A DNA stretch of 64,000 bases from Streptomyces reniochalinae (GCF_003323735.1 NZ_QOIM01000027.1:42268-106267); one strand, 5' to 3'; counted from the first letter of the stretch, positions 46,401 to 56,401 are shown. Numbers and translations: made by a program. Notes: generated by a model from the letters alone, not told the origin.

Positions 46401-48517
46401 CGCGGCGCGGCGCGGACGCGCTGGCGGGGCTCGCCTTCCGGCTGCGGGAGCGCACCGCGTGGCAGACCCGGTTGCGGGAGCTGGCCGACGAAGCGGCCAC
46501 GGCGCGGGAGCGTGCCGAAGTGTGCCTGGAGAAGGCGTACGCGGCGGACGAGGACCGGCGCACCGCACAGCGCGCCGCCGACGACGCCCGCCGTACCGCC
46601 CGCACCCTGCGCGCGGAACGTGCCGAGATCGCGGGCGTCCCCGACGCCCCCCAGGAGCCCGGCGCGCCCGGCGAGGGGGAGCCGGCCGGCGGAGAGGCCG
46701 ACGCGGCCGGGGGGAAGGCGGCCGGCGCCAGGCCGGCGTCGCTGCCGGACCTGCGGGAGGCCTACCGTTCTGCCTCCCAGCTCTACGAGAAGGTCGGCGT
46801 CGGCGCCGACCTGCGCGCCGAACAGGCCCGTGCCGAGGGCGACGAGTCCGCCGCCAAGGCGGCGCTCGACCGGCTCACCAACAAGGTGCGCACCCGCGCG
46901 GCCCAGCTCCTGGAGGGGCCCGACGGCGCCGACGGCCCCTCCCGGCAGGCCGCCGCCGCCCGCGCCGAAGCGCTCGTCCAGCGGCTGGAGTCGCGCGGCT
47001 CCGACGTCAGCGAACAGCTCGGCCGTCTCCGCGGCGAGGCGGAGCGGCTCGCGCCGCCGGACGGGCAGGCCCACACCGAGCTCCCCGCCGAGCGGGTGCC
47101 CGGCGATGCGGCCGAGGCCCAGAGCCTGCTGCGGACGGCCAACGCGGAACTGGCCACCAGGGGCGACGCACTCGACGCGGCGCGCACCGCCCACGAGTCG
47201 CTGCGGCGTGCCCACACGGCCGCCGAGGACGCCGCCGGCGGCTTCGACGAGACGGCGACCACCCTCCGGGACCTGCTGCGCGACCCCGCCGCCGCTCCCG
47301 CGGCCTCACACGGCGAGGAGGAGCCGCCCGAGCCGTACCCCGGCACGCTCGCCGAGGCCCGCCAGGCGGCGGCCGAGGCGCGGCGCTCGCTGCGCGGTTG
47401 CGCCGCCGACCTCGGCGCGGCGGAGCAGGCCGTGCGCGAGGCGTGTGACGTACTCGTACGGCACGCCAACTCCAGCCGCTACGAGCACGTGCGCACCCCG
47501 GCCAGGCAGCAGGTGCGCGAGCTGCCCGCCTCGGCGCTGCCCGACCACGCGGCCGCCTGGGCAGCGGCGTTCGCGCCCCGCCTGCGGGTACTGACCGACG
47601 AGCTGGAGCAGTTGGAGCGCAACCGCGACAGCATCGTGGACCGGCTGCGCGGCCTGGTGGAGTCGTCGCTGACGACGCTGCGCTCGGCACAGCGGCTCTC
47701 CCGCCTGCCCGAGGGGCTGGGGGAGTGGTCGGGCCAGGAGTTCCTGCGGATCCGCTTCGAGGACCCCGACCAGGCCACGCTCACCGAACGGCTGGGCGAG
47801 GTCATCGACGAGGCCACCAGCGCCGCCGTGCGCAAGAACTCCGATCTGCGGCGCGACGGCATGTCGCTGCTGCTGCGCGGCGTCCACGCGGCCCTCCAGC
47901 CGCGCGGGGTGTCGGTGGAGATCCTCAAGCCGGACGCCGTGCTGCGCGCCGAGCGGGTGCCCGTCGGACAGATGGGCGACGTCTTCTCCGGAGGCCAGCT
48001 GCTGACCGCGGCCATCGCCCTGTACTGCACGATGGCCGCCCTGCGCAGCAACGACCGTGGCCGGGACAAGCACCGGCACGCGGGGACCCTCTTCCTGGAC
48101 AACCCCATCGGGCGGGCCAACGCCACCTATCTCCTGGAGCTCCAGCGGGCCGTCGCCGACGCCTTGGGGGTCCAGCTCCTCTACACCACGGGCCTGTTCG
48201 ACACCACGGCCCTGGCGGAGTTCCCGCTGGTGATCAGGATGCGCAACGACGCGGATCTGCGCGCGGGTCTGAAGTACATCAGCGTGGAGGAGCACCTGCG
48301 GCCCGGGCTGCCGGGCCCCGCGGACGAGGAGGGCGGTGCCGAGGTGCACGGGGAGATCACCGCGACACGGATGTTCCTCCGCCCCGACCAGGCGCAGCCT
48401 TCCGGTGAGGGGGGCGCTCCTGGTGCGGAGCCGTCACCTGAGGCCGCGGGCCCGCGTGTTCCCACTCCTCAGCCGCCGAGGGACGCGCCGGGCGCGGCAC
48501 CTTCCCAGCACCCCTGA
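43451..48517 (+). CDS. Giant SMC-like ATPase (MukB/JetC-like)
   Basis: A 1688-aa protein with split ATPase halves around long coiled coils, as in SMC, MukB and JetC. The N-terminal head has VLFLENGGGKSVLLKLIF (residues 60-78, P-loop Lys69). Ala/Glu/Arg-rich coiled coil runs from about 280 to 600 and 880 to 1500. A globular hinge-like insert (about 720-880) is preceded by a Gly/Pro-rich stretch. The C-terminal head has signature FSGGQ (1512-1516) and Walker B GTLFLDNP (Asp1550). Asn1551 occupies the usual catalytic Glu position. Likely DNA-organising or plasmid-restricting ATPase with the two upstream proteins; no JetD-type nuclease gene is nearby. Confidence 0.75.
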   Translation: MYELSRIRLYSIGPAGARYADTVLDLRGVGDAVPSPAPAQADFFEEEPQGPPRRPAPAGVLFLENGGGKSVLLKLIFSVMLPGHRNTLGGASSGVLRKFLLADDCGHVALEWQHTRTGETIVVGKVSEWRGRQVSGDPRKFAEAWYSFRPGPGLSLDALPVAESAALRPRGEGASSARGRRRTMKGFRDVLTETGKAYPNLDVVWEEVHERWNEHLTSLGLDPELFRYQREMNADEGEAAGLFAVKNDSDFTDLLLRAVTDTRDTDGLADLVHGFAHKLGRRAELTAERDFTAGSLEHLERITQAAEARGRAREIHAGAERRTRLLAQRLTARGTQERGRAAELAEQLAQAGESVTAAEDARSRASRVAAELAYRHASLALAAAEKSAAAQKRELGEARTLHSAWQAAETVLAHRTAADRSARVAAAIREAERDAAPALAARSQAATALVRALNTAAEDSERIAGEQEERSTALLTDSERSHREATEAATEAQRARSETEHLRQRLTEVEQEMAEAVRAGWLDDSDPDADPARAALEASDAEKSAVAAFESARDAAARSGDRARELASRHAGAELAAARAADAAEAAESAHAAERATAEALGVEERLAELLGLPGAPAGPQHSAGRASSGQGARGTGRAAVPGQRDVGNSPDALVSTADDGPGAGTDGPGTAQPADGDGTAAREYAGDAGLPGQAAGVFEGAAGHSPHAGEAGLSGPLTAEEVDRNAEALQELLDEGVAHAERQLFELRTAAADDARMLGALGDGGLLPPGPDVTATVEYLGEHGVPALPGWRYLAQSVDPADHATVLAARPELVDGVVITDPRSHARAREVLASAALLPRSAVAVGTSAALLAPAPAPDGGEETGDVGVFLVPPNPAMHDEHAADDERRQLRERAVARDEEIRALAARLTADRALAARLTSWRTGCPEGRLGELADAAAEARQAAEAAERHLVEVGEAREEADAQAAETARVRDERGERAQRARRGADALAGLAFRLRERTAWQTRLRELADEAATARERAEVCLEKAYAADEDRRTAQRAADDARRTARTLRAERAEIAGVPDAPQEPGAPGEGEPAGGEADAAGGKAAGARPASLPDLREAYRSASQLYEKVGVGADLRAEQARAEGDESAAKAALDRLTNKVRTRAAQLLEGPDGADGPSRQAAAARAEALVQRLESRGSDVSEQLGRLRGEAERLAPPDGQAHTELPAERVPGDAAEAQSLLRTANAELATRGDALDAARTAHESLRRAHTAAEDAAGGFDETATTLRDLLRDPAAAPAASHGEEEPPEPYPGTLAEARQAAAEARRSLRGCAADLGAAEQAVREACDVLVRHANSSRYEHVRTPARQQVRELPASALPDHAAAWAAAFAPRLRVLTDELEQLERNRDSIVDRLRGLVESSLTTLRSAQRLSRLPEGLGEWSGQEFLRIRFEDPDQATLTERLGEVIDEATSAAVRKNSDLRRDGMSLLLRGVHAALQPRGVSVEILKPDAVLRAERVPVGQMGDVFSGGQLLTAAIALYCTMAALRSNDRGRDKHRHAGTLFLDNPIGRANATYLLELQRAVADALGVQLLYTTGLFDTTALAEFPLVIRMRNDADLRAGLKYISVEEHLRPGLPGPADEEGGAEVHGEITATRMFLRPDQAQPSGEGGAPGAEPSPEAAGPRVPTPQPPRDAPGAAPSQHP

Positions 48518-48917
48518 CGTCCCGCTCCTCCTGCCTGTCCCGTCCGTCCTGCCCCTCCGGCCGATCGCCTCCGTCCCGTCCGTCCCGGTCCGGGCGCGGG
48601 CGGGTTCCGGTTGCCGTCTCCTCGCGTCCGGAGCGGCGGTGTGCCTCCACCGCGCGGCGTCGCGCCGCGCTGCTGGGCTCCGAGACGACGCCGTGCCGCT
48701 GCACCCACACCTGCCGCGTGATCCACACGTCCAGCACCGCCCATGTCGCCACGACGGTGCTGCCGATGGTGGCGAGCACCATGGGGAAGGCCAGCCACAC
48801 GCCGGCCATCGAGCAGAAGAACGCGACCATGAGCAGTACCAGCGTCAGCGCCGCGATGATCACCGCACGCGCCGCCGCCGCCCGGACCGGATCCGGCAGG
48901 CGGGGTTTCGTATACAT
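48357..48917 (-). CDS. Small integral membrane protein with charged tail
   Basis: A 186-aa protein. Residues about 14-70 hold two hydrophobic spans (AVIIAALTLVLLMVAFFCSMAG and FPMVLATIGSTVVATWAVLDVWI). The tail from about residue 90 is Arg/Asp/Glu/Gly-rich (RDGRDGGDRPEGQDGRDRQEERD) and looks disordered. ATG 48917 has GGGAG 8 nt upstream; GTG 48926 is in frame. The 3' 161 bp overlap the end of the SMC-like gene on the opposite strand, so the true C-terminus of one of them may be less conserved. Function unknown. Confidence 0.65.
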   Translation of the reverse strand: MYTKPRLPDPVRAAAARAVIIAALTLVLLMVAFFCSMAGVWLAFPMVLATIGSTVVATWAVLDVWITRQVWVQRHGVVSEPSSAARRRAVEAHRRSGREETATGTRPRPDRDGRDGGDRPEGQDGRDRQEERDVRGAGKVPRPARPSAAEEWEHAGPRPQVTAPHQERPPHRKAAPGRGGGTSVSR

Positions 48918-49153
48918 CCTGTTCACTCCCCCTCCACGAGCCCCCCGATCTTCCCACGGTTCCGCAAACGTGTCCTTGGACACAAACCTCGAACACCCGC
49001 CTGGGCATCGACGGACAACTCAGGATGAGGCACCACGGACCGCGTGTTCCCGCACCTGTACACACCTACGAGTTGCCGACGCGTCAGTAGTAAGCTCACG
49101 CCGTTTGCTGTCGGTTTACGCCCCCGTGCGCTGGGGAGTACGTAGGGGAGGCC

Positions 49154-51976
49154 ATGCGCTTTCGCGGGAAGTCCATCCGCCGGAAGATCGTGGTGCTGCT
49201 GCTGGTGCCGCTGGTGTCTCTGGTGTCCATCTGGGGCTTCGCGACCTACATCACCGCGACGGAGGCCAACAGCCTGCTGCGGCTGGACGAGATCACCCGC
49301 AAGATCGGCGATCCCACCGAAGACGCCGTCCAGGCCATCCAGCAAGAACGCCGCCACATCATGGTGCACATCGCCGACCCCCGGGGCGGCGCGGGACGGG
49401 AATCCCTGCGCAAGGCCGAGCGCGCCACCGACAAGAAGGTCTCCGCGGTCCGCCGCAACGCCGCCGACGGCAGCCTCCGTTCCGACCTGGGTCCCGACTC
49501 GCGGGCCCGGCTGGATGACTTCCTCGGCGCCCTGGACGGCCTCGACGCGCTCCGCTCCCGGGTCGAGAAGGACACCATCACCCGCGGCGGTGCCTTCCAG
49601 GCCTACAACGAACTGGTCGACCCCGCCTACGCGGTCATCAGTTCGCTGAGCGCCGTCGACGACGTCGGCCTGGAGAAGGAGGGCCGCGCCCTCGTCTACG
49701 TCTCCCTCGCCCGTGAGTACCTCTCCCGCGAGGACGCCCTGATGGCGGCGGCCTACGCCGCGGGCGAGTTCACCCGCGGTGACCAGCGTGCCCTCTCCGA
49801 CCGGGTCGCCGAGCGCAACATCACCTACCAGACCAACCTGCCCTCACTGCCGGCCGCCGACCGGCAGATGTTCGAGAACTACTGGAACAGCACCAACGGC
49901 CGTACCCTGCGCGGCAACGAGGACGCCGTCATCGCCGCGGGGCCCCGCACCACCCGGGGCCCGGTCGGTCAGGAACGCTGGCGCCAGGGCATCACCGCGG
50001 CCCTGGACGACCTCAAGCGGATGGAGGCCAAGGCCCAGCAGCGGTACCAGGACCGGGTCGACCCCGTCGCCACCCGCGTACTGGTGCAGGCGGCGGCCGC
50101 GGGCGTGCTCGGGTTCCTGGCTGTGCTGGCCTCCCTGGTCATCTCCATACGGGTCGGCCGCAGCCTGGTGCGTGACCTGGGCGCGCTGCGCAAGGAGGCC
50201 AACGAGTCGGCGGGGGTGCGGCTGCCCAGCGTGATGCGCAGGCTGGCCGCCGGCGACCGGGTCGACGTGGAGGCCGAGTCCCCGCACCTCGACTACTCGG
50301 CCGACGAGATGGGACAGGTGGGCCAGGCTCTCAACACGCTCCAGCGCGCCGCCGTCGAAGCCGCCGTCAAACAGGCCGACATGCGGCGCGGCGTCTCCGA
50401 GGTCTTCGTCAACCTCGCCCGGCGCAACCAGGTGCTGCTGCACCGCCAGCTCACCCTCCTCGACGCCATGGAGCGCCGCACCGAGGACGCCGACGAGCTC
50501 GCGGACCTCTTCAGGCTGGACCACCTCACCACCCGTATGCGCCGCCACGCCGAAGGCCTGGTCATCCTCTCCGGCGCGGCCCCCTCCCGGCAGTGGCGCA
50601 AGCCCGTGCAACTCATGGACGTGGTGCGGGCCGCTGTCGCCGAGGTCGAGGACTACGAGCGGATCGAGGTGCGCAGGCTGCCGCGGCTGGCCGTGGACGG
50701 CGGCGCGGTCGCCGACCTGACGCACCTGATCGCCGAGCTGCTGGAGAACGCCACCGTCTTCTCCCCGCCGCACACGGCCGTGCAGGTGCTGGGGGAGCGC
50801 GTCGCCAACGGCTTCACGCTGGAGATCCACGACCGCGGCCTGGGCATGACCGCCGACGCGACGCTGGACGCCAACCTGCGGCTCGCCGAGACGCCCGAGT
50901 TCGAACTGTCCGACACCGACCGGCTGGGCCTCTTCGTCGTCTCACGACTCGCCCAGCGCCAGGGCGTCCGGGTCTCCTTGCAGCCGTCGCCCTACGGCGG
51001 CACCACGGCCGTCGTCCTGATCCCCGGCGCCGTCCTCACCGAGACCCCAGGTCGTGACGAGGAGCAGCGCCCGCCCCGCACCGCCATCGAGGCCGCCGGA
51101 AAGCCCGCCCGGCCTCTCGACGGGCCCGTCGAGCTGGAGGCCCCGATCGACGAGACACCCCCCACCCGTGAAGGCCGCGGTCTGCCGCCGCGCAGGCGGG
51201 CCCCTGACACCGGCCCCACCCCCGCGGCGGCCGGGGAAGTGCACCAGCAGGCCCAGGACGAGGCCGCCTCCGCCTCCGCGTCCCGTTCCCAGGCGCGCAC
51301 GGAGCCGGACGACGGGGACGACGGCGCCGCGAACGGCGGGCAGGCGCCGCTGCCGCGCAGGCGCCCCGGGACGCCCGTGCTCGTTGCCGACAACGGCCGT
51401 ACCGTCGCCCCGGAGCGCCGCCCGGGGCCGGAGCGGCGTACCGGCGAAGCGGACCGTCGAGACGCCGGTACGGACGCGCACACGGGCGGTCCCGCACCGC
51501 TGCCCCGCCGTAAGAAGCCCGGTGCGGCTTCCGGCGCGCAAGGAGACCGTCCGCGGACGGAGGCGGGTTCCCCGCCGCAGGCCGCCCCGCCCGAACCGGC
51601 GCCCGACACCTCGCGGGGCGCCGTCGCCTCACCGGACGCGTACACCGCGCACGGCACCGGCGCCACGCACGACGCCGGCACCCCGCGGGGCGACGACGCC
51701 CCGCGGGTCGGCGGGTTGCCACGCCGGGTGCGGCAGGCGAGCCTCGCGCCGCAGCTCAAGACCGACACCCCGACCGTCAGCACCCGCATGCCGTACGGGC
51801 AGCCGGGCACCCAGGATTCCAGCACGCCGGATGCCGCCGAGCGCGACGCCGACGAAGTGCGCAGCAAGATGGCCTCCCTCCAGCGCGGCTGGGAACGCGG
51901 CAGACGCGAGAGCGAACCGCCGCACGACGCGGGGGAGTCAGCACCAGGAACGACACCGGGAGGGGACGGTCGATGA
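49154..51976 (+). CDS. cvnA: Conservon sensor-kinase-like protein CvnA
   Basis: A 940-aa membrane protein, first gene of a four-gene conservon. TM1 lies at about 11-32, then an extracytoplasmic nitrate-sensor-like helical domain (about 50-300, DAVQAIQQERRHIMVHI), TM2 (about 312-335), HAMP-like region, and a HATPase domain at about 530-640 (LIAELLENATVFSPPHTAV, N box; DRGLGM and DRLGLFVVSRLAQRQGV, G boxes). The last 300 residues are Pro/Arg-rich and disordered. CvnA-D form a G-protein-coupled-receptor-like membrane complex in Streptomyces. ATG 49154 with GGGGAGG; ends overlapping cvnB (ATGA). Confidence 0.9.
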   Translation: MRFRGKSIRRKIVVLLLVPLVSLVSIWGFATYITATEANSLLRLDEITRKIGDPTEDAVQAIQQERRHIMVHIADPRGGAGRESLRKAERATDKKVSAVRRNAADGSLRSDLGPDSRARLDDFLGALDGLDALRSRVEKDTITRGGAFQAYNELVDPAYAVISSLSAVDDVGLEKEGRALVYVSLAREYLSREDALMAAAYAAGEFTRGDQRALSDRVAERNITYQTNLPSLPAADRQMFENYWNSTNGRTLRGNEDAVIAAGPRTTRGPVGQERWRQGITAALDDLKRMEAKAQQRYQDRVDPVATRVLVQAAAAGVLGFLAVLASLVISIRVGRSLVRDLGALRKEANESAGVRLPSVMRRLAAGDRVDVEAESPHLDYSADEMGQVGQALNTLQRAAVEAAVKQADMRRGVSEVFVNLARRNQVLLHRQLTLLDAMERRTEDADELADLFRLDHLTTRMRRHAEGLVILSGAAPSRQWRKPVQLMDVVRAAVAEVEDYERIEVRRLPRLAVDGGAVADLTHLIAELLENATVFSPPHTAVQVLGERVANGFTLEIHDRGLGMTADATLDANLRLAETPEFELSDTDRLGLFVVSRLAQRQGVRVSLQPSPYGGTTAVVLIPGAVLTETPGRDEEQRPPRTAIEAAGKPARPLDGPVELEAPIDETPPTREGRGLPPRRRAPDTGPTPAAAGEVHQQAQDEAASASASRSQARTEPDDGDDGAANGGQAPLPRRRPGTPVLVADNGRTVAPERRPGPERRTGEADRRDAGTDAHTGGPAPLPRRKKPGAASGAQGDRPRTEAGSPPQAAPPEPAPDTSRGAVASPDAYTAHGTGATHDAGTPRGDDAPRVGGLPRRVRQASLAPQLKTDTPTVSTRMPYGQPGTQDSSTPDAAERDADEVRSKMASLQRGWERGRRESEPPHDAGESAPGTTPGGDGR

Positions 51977-52419
51977 CCGCACCGAACGCCGCATCGCACT
52001 CCGCTGGAAGCGGCGAACTCAACTGGCTCCTCGACGAGCTGGTCGAGCGCGTGGGCAGCATCCGCAAGGCGCTCGTCCTCTCAGGCGACGGCCTCGCCAG
52101 GGGCGCGTCGCAGGGCCTCACCAGGGAGGACAGCGAGCACCTGGCGGCCGTCGCCTCCGGGTTCCACAGCCTGGCCAAGGGCGTGGGCCGCCACTTCGAC
52201 GTGGGCGGTGTCCGCCAGACCGTGGTCGAACTGGAGGACGCCTTCCTCTTCGTCACGGCGGCGGGGGACGGCAGCTGCCTGGCCGTACTGGCGGACGCGG
52301 AATCCGACGTCGGCCAGGTCGCCTACGAGATGACGCTGCTGGTCAAGCGCGTCGGTGCCCACCTGAGCACCGCGCCGCGCGCCACCCCGGCGGGCGGCGG
52401 CACCACCACAACCAACTGA
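51973..52419 (+). CDS. cvnB: Roadblock/LC7-domain protein CvnB
   Basis: A 148-aa Roadblock/LC7 protein (LNWLLDELVERVGSIRKALVLSGDGLARGASQGLTREDSEHLAAVASGFHSLAKGVGRHFDVGGVRQTVVELEDAFLFVTAAGDGSCLAVLA). These dimers act on small GTPases, here presumably CvnD. Start overlaps the cvnA stop by 4 bp, so the two are translationally coupled. Confidence 0.92.
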   Translation: MTAPNAASHSAGSGELNWLLDELVERVGSIRKALVLSGDGLARGASQGLTREDSEHLAAVASGFHSLAKGVGRHFDVGGVRQTVVELEDAFLFVTAAGDGSCLAVLADAESDVGQVAYEMTLLVKRVGAHLSTAPRATPAGGGTTTTN

Positions 52420-52477
52420 CGCGGACGGCGGACGGCGGGGACGGCGAGATCGAGGAAACGAGGGGACGGGGCCGGCA

Positions 52478-52897
52478 ATGACGGACCACTGGTTCGACGA
52501 CGCGGCAGGACCCGTGGTGCGGCCGTACGCGATGACGCGGGGCCGTACCCGCAGCAGCGTCGTCGCGGCGCAGCTCGACCTCATCGCCCTCGTCCTGTCC
52601 GACGAGCCGGGCGACGGGGGCGCGGACGACGCGGAGGGGCCGCCCACCGAGGACGCGCTCCTCGCGGACCACTCGCTGGCGCCCGAGCACCTCGACATCG
52701 TCCTGCGCTGCCGCCGCTCCGCCCTGTCGGTGGCCGAGTTGGCGGCCGAGCTCGATCTGCCCGTCGGTGTCGTCCGGGTCCTGATCGGCGACCTGCTGGA
52801 AGCCGGTCTGGTCCGCGTCACCCGTCCCGTCCCTCCGGCCGAGCTGCCGGACGAGAGCATCCTCAGAGAGGTGATCAATGGTCTTCGGGCGCTCTAA
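52478..52897 (+). CDS. cvnC: DUF742 protein CvnC
   Basis: A 139-aa DUF742 protein: WFDDAAGPVVRPYAMTRGRTR at the N-terminus, then a winged-helix-like core (ALSVAELAAELDLPVGVVRVLIGDLLEAGLVRV) and terminal LREVINGLRAL. It is the third conservon component and may bind DNA or bridge CvnB and CvnD. A 58-bp gap follows cvnB; its 3' end overlaps cvnD by 20 bp. Confidence 0.92.
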   Translation: MTDHWFDDAAGPVVRPYAMTRGRTRSSVVAAQLDLIALVLSDEPGDGGADDAEGPPTEDALLADHSLAPEHLDIVLRCRRSALSVAELAAELDLPVGVVRVLIGDLLEAGLVRVTRPVPPAELPDESILREVINGLRAL

Positions 52898-53495
52898 GCG
52901 GGGTGGCAGGAAGGCCCCCGCCGAGCCGGTCACGCTCAAAATCCTGGTGGCGGGGGGATTCGGCGTCGGCAAGACCACCCTCGTGGGGGCGGTCAGCGAG
53001 ATCAAACCGCTCCGCACCGAGGAGACGCTGACCGAGGCGGGACGCCGGTTCGACGACACGCAGGGGGTGGAGGCGAAGACCACGACGACGGTCGCCATGG
53101 ACTTCGGCCGCATCACCATCCACGACGAACTCGTGCTCTACCTGTTCGGCACGCCGGGCCAGGACCGTTTCTGGTTCCTGTGGGACGAGCTGGCCAGCGG
53201 CGCGCTGGGCGCCGTGGTGCTCGCCGACACGCGGCGGCTGGAGGACAGCTTCGCCGCCATCGACTACTTCGAACGCCGCTCCATCCCCTTCACCGTCGCC
53301 GTCAACTGTTTCGACGGAGCCGAGCGCTACCCCGCCGAGACCGTCAGGGAAGCGCTCGACCTCGACGGCGAGGTGCCGGTGATGCAGTGCGACGCGCGGC
53401 AGCGCGAGTCCGCGCGGGACGTGCTCATCTCCGTGGTGGAGCACGCCATGCACACGGCCGCGCAGCGCGCCGCGCACAGCCCCGCCGAGACCTGA
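52878..53495 (+). CDS. cvnD: Conservon GTPase CvnD
   Basis: A 205-aa Ras-like GTPase. The P-loop is VAGGFGVGKTTLVGAV, G3-like region LFGTPGQDRFWFLWDEL and G4-like AVNCFDG. It is the effector GTPase of the conservon and probably associates with CvnB at the membrane. The cytochrome P450 (cvnE) that follows some conservons is absent here: the next gene is an opposite-strand glycerol kinase. Confidence 0.92.
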   Translation: MVFGRSKRGGRKAPAEPVTLKILVAGGFGVGKTTLVGAVSEIKPLRTEETLTEAGRRFDDTQGVEAKTTTTVAMDFGRITIHDELVLYLFGTPGQDRFWFLWDELASGALGAVVLADTRRLEDSFAAIDYFERRSIPFTVAVNCFDGAERYPAETVREALDLDGEVPVMQCDARQRESARDVLISVVEHAMHTAAQRAAHSPAET

Positions 53496-53582
53496 GCAGC
53501 CCGGCACCGGCCCGGCGCCGCGAGGCGCGGCGCCGGCGGGGCGTGGGAGTACGGCCGGCCCGGGCGTGCGCGCGGGTGAGCT

Positions 53583-55085
<1,503 letters not shown>

Positions 55086-55514
55086 GGTTGACGACCCCTC
55101 GTTCGGTGCGTTCGGACGTCGTGCTCAGAATGCGGCCTTACGCGGCAGCGCGCCGAAGCCCCGCCGACCGGTGCTCCACGGCCCGCCGATCGGCGGGCCC
55201 ACCCGCCGGTGACCGCTGCTCCACCCGGTAGCGACGGCGGGGCCCGCGGCGAGCGTGACGGCAGTGTTCAGCCGGGCCGAAGGGCAGTCAAGGCCGCTGA
55301 CACGACGGAGGCCGCAGCCCGTTGTGCGACGTGATCGTCGCGACTGTCACGGGCACGTCACCAGACCCTCACGTCCCCGTACGCGTACCGGATCTTGCGA
55401 ACCGCCCCCCAGGGAAGCTCGTCCACACTGAACGAGAACGGTGGCACGGGACCGACGGGGGTGGTCCCGAGCCACCGTTCCTCATTTCCCGGTTCCCTGG
55501 TAGATGAGGGGAGC
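55086..55514. promoter_or_regulatory. Divergent intergenic region glpK / dipeptidase, 429 bp
   Basis: No gene is seen. It holds a perfect 20-bp palindrome at 55180-55199 (GGCCCGCCGA and its complement), which could form a cruciform or terminate antisense transcripts. A large imperfect hairpin is at 55436-55480: outer 10-bp stem GAACGGTGGC/GCCACCGTTC, one A-A mismatch, inner 7-bp stem CGGGACC/GGTCCCG, 9-nt loop. It ends 34 nt before the dipeptidase ATG and may regulate that gene. Confidence 0.5.
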
Positions 55515-56384
55515 ATGAGACGCATCCGCACCGCACCCCGCATCCCCCTCCTGGCCGCCGCCGCGCTCCTCGCCCTCGCCGTGGCCCCGGCCCCCGCCGC
55601 GGCGCACTCCGCCCCAGGACACTCCGCCCCAGGCCACTCCGCCCCGGCACACGGCCACGGCCACGGAGACGGCCCCGAGGCGCCCAGGGAGTTCGTCGCC
55701 CTCCGCGAGGTCGCCCCCACCATCCGGCAGGAGATCCGCTACCACACCCCGCACAACTTCGTCGGCGAGCCCATCGACGGCTACCGCGAACCGATGTGCC
55801 TGGTCACCAAGGACACCGCGCAGGCCCTCGCCAAGGCGCAGCGCTCCCTCCTCAAGCGCGGCTACACCCTCAAGGTGTACGACTGCTACCGCCCGCAGCG
55901 CGCCGTCGACCACTTCGTACGGTGGGCGCAGGACCTGGACGACGAGAAGATGAAGGCCGAGTTCTACCCCCGCGTCGAGAAGAACCGGCTGTTCGAGGAC
56001 GGCTACATCGCCGAGAAGTCCGGGCACAGCCGCGGCAGCACCGTCGACCTCACCCTCGCCGAACTGCCGGCCGCACCGACGCGCCCCTACGTGCCAGGCG
56101 AGCCGCTGACACCGTGTTACGCACCCAAGGGCGAGCGGTTCCCCGACAACTCCGTCGACACGGGAACCGGCTTCGACTGCTTCGACACCCTCGCCCACAC
56201 CGACGACCCCAGGGTCACCGGTGAGCAGCGCGCCAACCGGCACCTCCTCAAGACCACCCTGGAGCGGCAGGGCTTCACCAATCTCCCCGAGGAGTGGTGG
56301 CACTTCACCCACGAGCCGGAGACCTTCCCCGACACCTACTTCGACTTCCCCGTGGAACGCGGCTCGCTGTCCTCGCACCACTGA
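55515..56384 (+). CDS. Secreted D-alanyl-D-alanine dipeptidase (VanX family)
   Basis: A 289-aa exported zinc dipeptidase. The signal peptide (RRIRTAPRIPLLAAAALLALAVAPAPAAAH) precedes a His-rich repeat (HSAPG x3, then HGHGHGDG) made by a 15-bp tandem repeat at 55605-55649, possibly metal-binding. The catalytic domain has VYDCYRPQRAVDHFV, the SxHxxGxxxD zinc motif SGHSRGSTVDLTL and EEWWHF (catalytic Glu and third zinc His). Secretion suggests cell-wall peptide recycling rather than vancomycin resistance, since no vanH or vanA is adjacent. ATG 55515 with GAGGGGAG. Confidence 0.9.
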   Translation: MRRIRTAPRIPLLAAAALLALAVAPAPAAAHSAPGHSAPGHSAPAHGHGHGDGPEAPREFVALREVAPTIRQEIRYHTPHNFVGEPIDGYREPMCLVTKDTAQALAKAQRSLLKRGYTLKVYDCYRPQRAVDHFVRWAQDLDDEKMKAEFYPRVEKNRLFEDGYIAEKSGHSRGSTVDLTLAELPAAPTRPYVPGEPLTPCYAPKGERFPDNSVDTGTGFDCFDTLAHTDDPRVTGEQRANRHLLKTTLERQGFTNLPEEWWHFTHEPETFPDTYFDFPVERGSLSSHH

Positions 56385-56401
56385 ACCTCACCGAAGCACC
56401 C

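Noticed and set aside
55180..55199. Attachment site or origin at the 20-bp palindrome
   Set aside because: No integrase, no tRNA end and no DnaA-box cluster nearby; left as an unexplained palindrome.
55515..56384. Vancomycin-resistance vanX
   Set aside because: It has a signal peptide and no vanH, vanA or vanRS neighbours; true vanX acts in the cytoplasm. Called a secreted wall dipeptidase.
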